Shown here in pieces: positions 7,539-13,012 of a DNA stretch of 13,012 nucleotides. The stretch comes from a bacterium (GTDB lineage Bacteria; Armatimonadota; Fimbriimonadia; Fimbriimonadales; JBAXQP01), in assembly GCA_037131655.1 (NCBI GenBank), contig JBAXQP010000044.1, positions 1 through 13,012 on the forward strand. The letters are read 5' to 3'. The notes under the pieces were generated by a model that saw only the letters and a program-made list of their open reading frames with translations, had not been told where the DNA came from and did not search any database. Within the stretch, counting starts at the first letter, position 1. Each line of letters begins with the position of its first letter. Position numbers and translations under genes: made by a program.

Positions 7539-8099
7539 TTATTTAAGATCGCTTGGCGGGATTTTCGTATCGGCCTGCCGCACGGTTCGTTGCCAAACCT
7601 CTCCGTTCTTACGAACCATTAAAACCAAGCTCACTTCCTCGCCCGATAGGTTAAGCTGATGATAGGTGCAAGTGATAAACGTTGTCTCAGGACCATCTGT
7701 TGGGTTTGGCGCAGTGTAGGTGTAACTGATCAAATCCACAGGCCTGGTATCAGCGGGACAATGGAGCTGCTTCAAATCTTTCAAGTATTTAGGTGTGAGT
7801 TCCTTTAGGTCTTTCGGATAAGCGTTTTTATGCTCTGCCTGATAAGCGATGATCGCAGTATTTACTACCTGCAACTGGAGAGCACATTTCTTGAGTGTTA
7901 CCATTGCCGCTTCGACTTTAGTCTGATTACTTCTTAAAGCGCGGCCTTCTGACGTGAAATATATTCTAAAGAGTGAGAATCCAAAGAAGATTAAAAGGAC
8001 TGCGACAATGATAGTGCTGCCGGACATGAGAAACGATACAACACTGGAGCGTCGTTTCTGCGGAACAGGGCTTGATGGGTTTGATTGGTCTTGGCTCAT
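7539..8099 (-). CDS. Small single-pass membrane protein with pseudopilin-like ectodomain
   Basis: 186 residues. A short polar, basic N-terminus (PVPQKRRSS, 11-19) is followed by one hydrophobic membrane segment (about 22-48) and a soluble domain likely outside the membrane. The region CALQLQVVNTAIIAYQAEH (72-90), then AYPKDLKELTPKYL and LHCPAD (112-117), resembles the helix-plus-Cys pattern of type II pseudopilin/DUF1559-like proteins (C..L..I..A...Y....YP..L..L.P.YL....CP). The prepilin peptidase site (G-F-T-L-x-E) is not evident, so it may be a degenerate or anchored relative. Cys72, Cys114 and Cys144 could form disulphides. ATG at 8099 is chosen because AAGGAG sits 7 nt upstream. A TTG two codons earlier would be too close to that site. 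It stands alone between the GH116 block and the peroxiredoxin. Function unknown. Confidence 0.75.
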   Translation of the reverse strand: MSQDQSNPSSPVPQKRRSSVVSFLMSGSTIIVAVLLIFFGFSLFRIYFTSEGRALRSNQTKVEAAMVTLKKCALQLQVVNTAIIAYQAEHKNAYPKDLKELTPKYLKDLKQLHCPADTRPVDLISYTYTAPNPTDGPETTFITCTYHQLNLSGEEVSLVLMVRKNGEVWQRTVRQADTKIPPSDLK

Positions 8100-8126
8100 G
8101 GTCAAACTCCTTAGGGAAATACTGGT

Positions 8127-8141
8127 GAATCTACTAGATTC
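8127..8141. repeat. Short inverted repeat upstream of the pseudopilin-like gene
   Basis: GAATCT-ACT-AGATTC is a perfect 6-bp inverted repeat with a 3-nt centre, starting 28 bp upstream of the ATG at 8099. It could be an operator or a leader hairpin. It is one of four inverted repeats between 8127 and 8282. Confidence 0.4.
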
Positions 8142-8242
8142 CTGCTACTTTTTTTCACCCTAGCGAGTTTGGCACATCCTGTGCTGTATTAACAATCAGA
8201 AATGTAATCTCCTCTGGAGAATTTGAAGGTGCAAAGGAGTAG

Positions 8243-8282
8243 CTAGTTCCCTCGGCAGCAGTTAAGCTATCGAGGGAACTAG
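8243..8282 (-). terminator. 12-bp perfect hairpin downstream of peroxiredoxin gene
   Basis: CTAGTTCCCTCG (8243-8254) pairs perfectly with CGAGGGAACTAG (8271-8282), leaving a 16-nt loop. It begins 42 nt after the peroxiredoxin stop on the minus strand. The following sequence, CTACTCCTTTG, has no proper U-tract, so intrinsic termination is uncertain. It might instead be a structured leader element of the downstream pseudopilin-like gene. Confidence 0.5.
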
Positions 8283-8324
8283 GAACTTTATGAGGAAAAC
8301 AGTGAGCTTATCTGATTAAGATTT

Positions 8325-8891
8325 TTACTTAATCTTTAACAAATCTTGACCAGGCCGCCAGTCTGCTGGGCATAATCCACCCGTTTGAAGCGCCTCTAAT
8401 ATCCGTAGGGTTTCGCCAACGCTCCTGCCTACATTCAAATTCGTTACTTGAACATATTGAAGCACCCCTTGCGGATCGATAATAAACAAGCCGCGCAGAG
8501 CGATCCCTTCCTCTTCGATTAACACTCCATAGCTTCGGGCAACTTCTTTTGTGATATCACTTGCCAAAGGATATCGAAGTCCTTTAATACCGTTCTCTTC
8601 GATAGGGGTATTAACCCAAGCCCAATGACTATAAATACTATCGACCGACACGCCCAAAACTTCCGTATTGAGGTCGACAAAATGGCCATAGCTATCCGAA
8701 AAGGACAAAATCTCCGTCGGGCACACAAAAGTGAAATCCAACGGGTAAAAGAACAAAACCAGCCATTTTCCGCTGTAATCTTCCAGGGAAATAGGTTGCC
8801 CTAAATCCAACGGACTGGTCGCGCCTTTAGTTGAAGTCATAGTGAAATTCGGCGCACATTTGCCGACTTTTATACTCGATTCTAATGCCAT
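8325..8891 (-). CDS. Typical 2-Cys peroxiredoxin (AhpC/TSA family)
   Basis: A 188-residue thiol peroxidase that reduces H2O2, organic hydroperoxides and peroxynitrite in the cytoplasm. FYPLDFTFVCPTE (48-60) holds the peroxidatic Cys57 with Thr54. Arg133 (ALRGLF) completes the active site. The C-terminal GGLCPADWRPG (171-181) holds the resolving Cys174. The GGLG insertion and C-terminal YF helix of overoxidation-sensitive peroxiredoxins are missing (NTPIEENGIKGL, end QDLLKIK), so a robust bacterial type is predicted. The ATG at 8891 has AGGAAGGAG 9 nt upstream. The gene appears monocistronic, with its own -10 box at 8928-8933. No partner reductase (AhpF or AhpD) is adjacent, so thioredoxin is the likely electron donor by inference. 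Confidence 0.95.
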   Translation of the reverse strand: MALESSIKVGKCAPNFTMTSTKGATSPLDLGQPISLEDYSGKWLVLFFYPLDFTFVCPTEILSFSDSYGHFVDLNTEVLGVSVDSIYSHWAWVNTPIEENGIKGLRYPLASDITKEVARSYGVLIEEEGIALRGLFIIDPQGVLQYVQVTNLNVGRSVGETLRILEALQTGGLCPADWRPGQDLLKIK

Positions 8892-9294
8892 GTTTAACGG
8901 CTCCTTCCTGAAATTAGCTTATGTTATATTATACGTATCTTAAGCTCATTATTGTGTAGCTTGGCTAATATAATACCATGCCTGTAAGCCAATCCAGCAG
9001 TTTTTTCATAATAAATTTAGCAAAGATAAATATAATTTTTTGTACGTCGTTCGAACAAGGAGAATTGTATATACGGCAAACTTGCTATCTTATACTTTGT
9101 TGCGGTAAGCCCAGTTCTTTTTGATTACTGTGATTTGTCTTGCCCGTAATGCAGTTTGACAAGTTATAGGAACTGTGAAAGAGGAATAGGCGGAGGAAAC
9201 GAAATGGCGAAGTTTTGAGGAAGCAAGAAAGCCTGAATCGCAAATTCAAGCTCATCCGACCAACATCCCACGATGTCTTAAGTATCGGAACTCT
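8892..9294. other. 403-bp non-coding AT-rich gap between purM and peroxiredoxin
   Basis: No frame here has a convincing start, ribosome site and codon pattern. The left part holds the peroxiredoxin promoter, and bases 8990-9100 are very AT-rich. On the plus strand there are nested inverted repeats: CAGTTC (9112-9117) with GAACTG (9170-9175), enclosing TTGTC (9135-9139) with GACAA (9158-9162). A separate TTGGCT / AGCCAA pair lies at 8961-8966 / 8987-8992. A small RNA or long leader is possible, but no known RNA family was recognised. No clear terminator follows purM. Confidence 0.5.
8928..8933 (-). promoter_or_regulatory. Probable -10 box of the peroxiredoxin promoter
   Basis: The minus strand carries a perfect TATAAT 37 nt before the ATG at 8891, in an AT-rich stretch. 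The hexamer 17 nt upstream is CACAAT, a poor -35, so activator dependence is possible. I could not fit a PerR (TTATAATnATTATAA) or OxyR site with confidence. Confidence 0.45.
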
Positions 9295-10329
9295 TTACAC
9301 CAACTGAACGTCGTGGGCGCCGCGGGAGACTTCGCCGATGATGGCGGCTTGGGTGACTTGAGCGTTGAGGCGCTCGACAACAGTCGCAGCAATATCACGC
9401 CCGCAGATCAATACCATTCCGATGCCCATATTGAAGGTGTGGAACATATCGTAGTCAGGAACCTGGCCGCTTTCCTGGATAAGGCGATAAATTGGCGGCA
9501 CTTCCCAGCTTCGGCGCTCGATTGCTACTCGGCAGTCTGATGGGATAACACGCGGAATATTATCGTAAAACCCTCCGCCAGTGATGTGAGCCAACGCTGC
9601 GATTGGGAATTCGTCCAATAGCGGCAAAATATCCGGAGCGTAGGAACGGTGCACCGCCATCAGCACATCGCCGACCGTTGAGTTCAATTCCGGCACATAA
9701 GAGCCAGGGTTGAGTTTCGCCATATCAAAAAGTACCCGCCTTGCCAAGGTATACCCGTTGGTATGTAATCCTGAAGAGGCAATCCCTATAACAGCACATC
9801 CGGGCATCACCTGAGTCGTTGGCAGCATCTTTTCTCGGTCAACGATACCGACAATGGTTCCTACAAGATCAAAATCAGCGCCGTGATAGACATCGGGCAT
9901 CTGCGCCGTCTCTCCCCCAAGCAGCACACACCCAGATTCTTTACAAGCTTCGGCGATGCTGGTAACAATCTGAGATGCGATGGTGGCATCAAGCTGGCCA
10001 GTTCCGAAGTAGTCGAGGAAGAAGAGAGGCCTTGCTCCCTGAACCAAAATATCGTTAATGCTGTGGTTCACTAAATCACGGCCGATGGTATCGTAACGAG
10101 CCATAACCTGTGCGATCTTTGTTTTTGTGCCGACGCCATCGATGCTGCTAACCAAAACGGGGTCATTATAGCCTTCAAATGTGGCCTTGAACAGCCCGCC
10201 GAAGGCCCCAACATCACTCAGCACTGCCGGAGTATAGGTGCTGCGAATAACATCGCGCATCCGACCGACCGCTAGGTTCGCCTCATCAATATCCACACCT
10301 GCCGCTTTGTAAGTCATGGGATTATTCAT
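9295..10329 (-). CDS. purM: Phosphoribosylformylglycinamidine cyclo-ligase (AIR synthetase)
   Basis: 344 residues, the usual PurM length. It converts FGAM and ATP to aminoimidazole ribotide, step five of de novo purine synthesis, in the cytoplasm as a dimer. The sequence shows MTYKAAGVDIDEAN (5-18), the nucleotide-binding DGVGTK (64-69), the glycine-rich LLGGETAQMPDVY (136-148), SGLHTNGYTLARRVLF (186-201), HITGGGFYDNIPRV (248-261) and FNMGIGMVL (299-307). All are diagnostic of PurM rather than PurL or other members of the ATP-binding superfamily. ATG at 10329 is used, with a weak GGAA ribosome site 8 nt upstream. An ATG four codons in lacks any ribosome site. It is the last gene of the pur run in the window, 144 bp after purF. 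No purN, purH or purD follows. Confidence 0.97.
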   Translation of the reverse strand: MNNPMTYKAAGVDIDEANLAVGRMRDVIRSTYTPAVLSDVGAFGGLFKATFEGYNDPVLVSSIDGVGTKTKIAQVMARYDTIGRDLVNHSINDILVQGARPLFFLDYFGTGQLDATIASQIVTSIAEACKESGCVLLGGETAQMPDVYHGADFDLVGTIVGIVDREKMLPTTQVMPGCAVIGIASSGLHTNGYTLARRVLFDMAKLNPGSYVPELNSTVGDVLMAVHRSYAPDILPLLDEFPIAALAHITGGGFYDNIPRVIPSDCRVAIERRSWEVPPIYRLIQESGQVPDYDMFHTFNMGIGMVLICGRDIAATVVERLNAQVTQAAIIGEVSRGAHDVQLV

Positions 10330-10369
10330 TGTCTATTTCCAATCTTAATAACTGTTTTTCATAGGGTGC

Positions 10370-10395
10370 AGAAAGCTGCTCTGCAGAAGCTTTCT
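10370..10395. repeat. Hairpin in the purF-purM intergenic region
   Basis: AGAAAGCT (10370-10377) pairs with AGCTTTCT (10388-10395) across a 10-nt loop. No U-tract follows on the minus strand, so it is more likely a processing or stability element, or part of a repeat remnant, than a terminator. Confidence 0.4.
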
Positions 10396-10403
10396 CTTAC
10401 CGT

Positions 10404-10440
10404 GTCATTGCGAGGATGCAAGTGCCGAAGCAACCTCATC
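10404..10440. repeat. Dispersed-type repeat (CATTGCGAGG...CGAAGCAACCTC) between purF and purM
   Basis: The sequence GTCATTGCGAGG...GCCGAAGCAACCTC matches the general form of a widespread short bacterial intergenic repeat (TCATTGCGAGGAGCG...CGAAGCAATCTC type). TTGC/GCAA and GAGG/CCTC can each pair, but not as one simple nested stem. It starts 34 bp after the purF stop, inside the operon. Only one copy is in the window, so recognition rests on resemblance. Confidence 0.5.
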
Positions 10441-10473
10441 CAAAACCATTCAGACAGATTTCACGCTTCGCCC

Positions 10474-11949
10474 CTACTTCATTTCCGCCATTTCTAATAG
10501 GGTCTTTGTCAGTTTAACATCGTCAGGGACACGGATGGGATATTCACCAGTGAAGCAGGCGAGGCAGAAACGGCTTTTTGGCTCGCCTACGGCTTCTATT
10601 AGCCCATCAACACTTAAATATCCCAAACTGGTAGCGCCGATGTGGTTGCGAATTTCTTCGACTGTACACTGAGCGGCGATTAGCTCGCGTTGGGTGGCCA
10701 TATCGATGCCATAGAAGCAGGGATATTGGATGGGCGGCGCCGTTATGCGAACATGCACCTCGGTCGCTCCAGCGTCTTTTAGCAACTTAACGAGCTGTCG
10801 AGTGGTAGTGGCGCGAACAATTGAATCGTCCACAATCACTATGCTTTTACCTTCCAAAACCTCTTTAAGGGCTGATAGCTTCATCCGAACGCCCAACTCA
10901 CGCATTCGCTGGTCTGGTTGAATGAAGGTGCGGTGAATGTAACGGCTTTTGACCATTCCCTCGCCAAATGGGATGCCTGAAATCTCCGCAAACCCAAGCG
11001 CAGCGGGGAAACCGCTATCGGGTACTGGAATGACCAAATCCGCCGATGGCGCGGGATGCTCTTCGGCCAGTTTTCTGCCCATTCTTCGGCGGGTTTGATG
11101 CAAAAGTTGTCCATGCATTCGGCTATCAGGGCGGGCAAAGTAGATGTATTCGAACATACACAATGCTTCGCGCTCCTTTGGAACACCGATATAAGTATTC
11201 GCCCCGTTCTCGTCAATAACCGCAATTTCACCCGGCTCAATTTCGCGATCGAAAACGGCTCCAACCGGACCTAAAGCACATGTCTCTGAAGCAATTACAT
11301 GGTAGCCATTCAGAGTTGCAAGGCATAAAGGCCGAACGCCGTAGGGATCGCGTACTCCGATTAGTTGAGTAGGTGTAAGAATGGCGAGCGAATAGGCGCC
11401 CTGAACTCGCCTCATCATCGCCCGAACAGCTTCGATAATATTCCCCGGATGTGTAGCAATAAGGCGCGCTATTACTTCACTGTCGTTGGTGGTATCGAAG
11501 ACAATGCCTTCGTCCTCTAACTCGCGGCGCACTTGTTGAGCATTCACAAGGTTGCCGTTATGCGCAACGGCGATATCGCCAACTTGTGAGGAACAAGTAA
11601 TAGGTTGGGCGTTGCGGAGCATACTTGAACCGGTTGTGGAGTAACGAGTGTGGCCGATTGCAATGTAACCGGGGAGTTCGGAAAGGATATGCTCGTCAAA
11701 TACCTGACTGACAAGCCCCATTTCCTTATGCATGCGCACAACCGTACCGTCAGATACAGCAATGCCGGCGCTTTCTTGCCCGCGGTGCTGAAGCGCAAAA
11801 AGTCCGAAAAAAGTTAAGCGTGCAACATCTTCAAGAGGTCCGAATACCCCGAAGATGCCGCATTCTTCCTTGGGATGGTCCATGCCGGCTTCAATCTCCG
11901 GCATAATATCCCGGCTTAGCTCATCTTGCTTTCGATGGTTTGAGCCCAT
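10474..11949 (-). CDS. purF: Amidophosphoribosyltransferase, [4Fe-4S] type with N-terminal propeptide
   Basis: 491 residues from ATG at 11949. It catalyses the first committed step of purine synthesis, PRPP + glutamine to phosphoribosylamine. The Ntn-type glutaminase domain starts with the catalytic Cys30 (EECGIFGVFG), so the residues before it must be cleaved. GHTRYSTTG (99-107) and AHNGNLVN (129-136) follow. Cys264, Cys411, Cys462 and Cys465 (CMFEYIYFARPDS, YPCFYGID, FCLACFTGEYP) match the iron-sulphur ligands of the B. subtilis enzyme. The PRPP motif IVIVDDSIVRATTTR spans 370-384. Start choice is open. ATG at 11949 overlaps purL by 34 bp and has GGAGGAG 11 nt upstream. ATG at 11904 (MPEIEAGMDHPKEEC) gives a 14-residue propeptide much like B. 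subtilis (MLAEIKGLNEEC) and begins 11 nt after the purL stop. The gene is probably translationally coupled to purL. Confidence 0.97.
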   Translation of the reverse strand: MGSNHRKQDELSRDIMPEIEAGMDHPKEECGIFGVFGPLEDVARLTFFGLFALQHRGQESAGIAVSDGTVVRMHKEMGLVSQVFDEHILSELPGYIAIGHTRYSTTGSSMLRNAQPITCSSQVGDIAVAHNGNLVNAQQVRRELEDEGIVFDTTNDSEVIARLIATHPGNIIEAVRAMMRRVQGAYSLAILTPTQLIGVRDPYGVRPLCLATLNGYHVIASETCALGPVGAVFDREIEPGEIAVIDENGANTYIGVPKEREALCMFEYIYFARPDSRMHGQLLHQTRRRMGRKLAEEHPAPSADLVIPVPDSGFPAALGFAEISGIPFGEGMVKSRYIHRTFIQPDQRMRELGVRMKLSALKEVLEGKSIVIVDDSIVRATTTRQLVKLLKDAGATEVHVRITAPPIQYPCFYGIDMATQRELIAAQCTVEEIRNHIGATSLGYLSVDGLIEAVGEPKSRFCLACFTGEYPIRVPDDVKLTKTLLEMAEMK

Positions 11950-13012
11950 CGCTGATTCATCTCCTCCAGATTTAGCGAGAGCACTCGCTTCGATCCTGAG
12001 TAAATCGTAAGCCGGTCTCCACCGACCATACCAATCTTTACTGGCTCAACACCGGCCTCTATCGCCAGCGTTTCAAAGGCATCAACGTCCGGGCCTTCTT
12101 TTACTGTTACGAGAATTCGCGATTGAACCTCTCCGAATAATGCCGCATCCTGTCGTTTTGCCCACTCTTGTCCAGGTGCAAACGGTCGAGAATAATGCGT
12201 CCCTGATTTCGTCGTCTGTTCAATCCAGATCATAGACTGACCATCGGATACGGTTGCACCAACTCCGCCAATCAAACAACATTCCGCCATCGCTACAGCA
12301 AATCCGCCATCACTGCAATCATGAGCGCTGCGAAGGAGTCCTTTTTGGATGGCTTGAATAACACAGCTTTGAACAGCCTTCTCGGCTTCCATATCGAGTG
12401 AGGGCGGTTGTCCGGTTTCAAGGCCATGAACAGCCGCAAGATATTCACTTCCACCCAATCCTTCATGCGGATCTTTAATTTGCTGAGGTTGCACAAGCCA
12501 GATGGACACATTCGCCTCATCAGGGAACCCCGCGCCGACATGCTTTGACACATCGTCAAGCAGTCCCAACATGCCGATGCTGGGCGTCGGAAACACCTCG
12601 CCCTGGTCGGTCTCATTATAAAAACTTACGTTACCGGAAATAACCGGTGTATCGAAGAACTCACAAGCGGACGCTAACCCCTCGACCGCTCTTTTGAATT
12701 GCCAGAAAACATGCGGCTTTTGCGGATTGCCGAAGTTAAGGCAGTCGGTCACCGCTTTTGGAGTTGCGCCAACGCAAGCCAAGTTACGAGCGGTCTCTGC
12801 AACCGCAATCTGCGCGCCCACGAATGGATCGAGATAGCAATACCGCGCATTGCAGTCGATTTTGAGGGCGATCCCCTTGGTCTTCGTGCCTCGAATTCGA
12901 AGCACCGCTGCATCCCCTTTACCAGGAGGCACAACCGTCTGCGTTTGCACCATATGGTCGTATTGCTGATAGACCCAGCTCTTAGAACCAACCGAAGTGC
13001 TGTCGAGAATTT
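11916..13012 (-). CDS. purL: Phosphoribosylformylglycinamidine synthase subunit PurL, C-terminal half (5' end outside window)
   Basis: The frame is open from the right edge (ILDSTSVGSKSWVYQQYDH...) to TAA at 11916, giving 364 residues. The methionine of DHMVQTQ near 12953 is internal, not a start. PurL makes FGAM from FGAR, ATP and ammonia. Motifs seen are SKSWVYQQYDHMVQT, IDCNARYCYLDPFVGAQIAV, VTDCLNFGNPQKP, VFWQFKRAVEG, PVISGNVSFYNE and AHDCSDGGFAVAMAE, all typical of the PurM-like domains of PurL. The protein ends without a glutaminase domain, so it is the small (about 730-750 residue) type that needs separate PurQ and PurS. Neither is in the window, and they may lie upstream of purL beyond the right edge. 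It is the first visible gene of the purL-purF-purM run. Confidence 0.96.
   Translation of the reverse strand, partial: ILDSTSVGSKSWVYQQYDHMVQTQTVVPPGKGDAAVLRIRGTKTKGIALKIDCNARYCYLDPFVGAQIAVAETARNLACVGATPKAVTDCLNFGNPQKPHVFWQFKRAVEGLASACEFFDTPVISGNVSFYNETDQGEVFPTPSIGMLGLLDDVSKHVGAGFPDEANVSIWLVQPQQIKDPHEGLGGSEYLAAVHGLETGQPPSLDMEAEKAVQSCVIQAIQKGLLRSAHDCSDGGFAVAMAECCLIGGVGATVSDGQSMIWIEQTTKSGTHYSRPFAPGQEWAKRQDAALFGEVQSRILVTVKEGPDVDAFETLAIEAGVEPVKIGMVGGDRLTIYSGSKRVLSLNLEEMNQRWAQTIESKMS

Noticed and set aside
8965..9009. 14-residue minus-strand leader-like peptide MKKLLDWLTGMVLY upstream of the peroxiredoxin gene
   Set aside because: No Shine-Dalgarno precedes the ATG and it lies upstream of the likely promoter of that gene, so it would not be on the same transcript.
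9187..9219. GGCGGAGG-like ribosome site followed by ATG on the plus strand
   Set aside because: The frame stops after four codons (MAKF), so it is not a gene.
9263..9276. ACATC-CCAC-GATGT as the purM terminator
   Set aside because: The stem is only 5 bp and no U-tract follows on the minus strand.
8990..9290. Candidate riboswitch or known structured RNA
   Set aside because: I compared it by memory with cobalamin, c-di-GMP, manganese, fluoride, 6S, SRP and RNase P signatures, and none fits.

Overview
This 13 kb window reads as an ordinary chromosomal stretch of a free-living bacterium. It has moderate GC, clear Shine-Dalgarno sites (AGGAG/GGAGG types), some TTG starts and compact gene spacing. 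The phylum cannot be fixed from the sequence. Bacterial GH116/DUF608 enzymes, a pseudopilin-like small membrane protein and a purL-purF-purM cluster would fit a group such as Armatimonadota or a neighbour, but this is only a guess. No phage, plasmid, CRISPR, tRNA or rRNA features were found.

Layout: (1) Bases 1-627, plus strand, carry the 3' two-thirds of an isocitrate dehydrogenase gene, ending in a strong hairpin at 643-666. All other genes lie on the minus strand. (2) Bases 681-7304 form a carbohydrate block. In transcription order it holds two tandem GH116 beta-glucosidase-like paralogues (4710-7304, then 2043-4634) and a GT4 glycosyltransferase (681-1841). Each GH116 gene is followed, exactly at its stop codon, by a copy of the same ~48 bp hairpin repeat. 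A four-unit heptanucleotide repeat lies just upstream of the glycosyltransferase. (3) Bases 7539-8099 encode a small single-pass membrane protein with a pseudopilin-like ectodomain. (4) Bases 8325-8891 encode a typical 2-Cys peroxiredoxin with its own likely promoter. (5) Bases 8892-9294 are a 403 bp AT-rich non-coding gap. (6) From 9295 to the right edge lies a de novo purine operon read purL (partial), purF, purM, with a dispersed-type repeat between purF and purM.

How the genes work together: PurF makes phosphoribosylamine from PRPP and glutamine, PurL (with PurS/PurQ, not in the window) makes FGAM, and PurM cyclises FGAM to AIR. The two GH116 enzymes probably hydrolyse beta-glucosides (or related beta-glycosides) in the cytoplasm. 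Their divergence outside the catalytic core suggests split substrate ranges. The glycosyltransferase probably belongs to exopolysaccharide or surface glycan synthesis. It is co-oriented with the GH116 pair, but the intervening repeats make a shared transcript uncertain.

I see no clear new defence or mobile system here. The observations most worth a second look are the GH116 tandem pair with its covarying stop-codon-abutting hairpins, a cluster of four inverted repeats at 8127-8282, and an NADP-like cofactor pocket in the isocitrate dehydrogenase.
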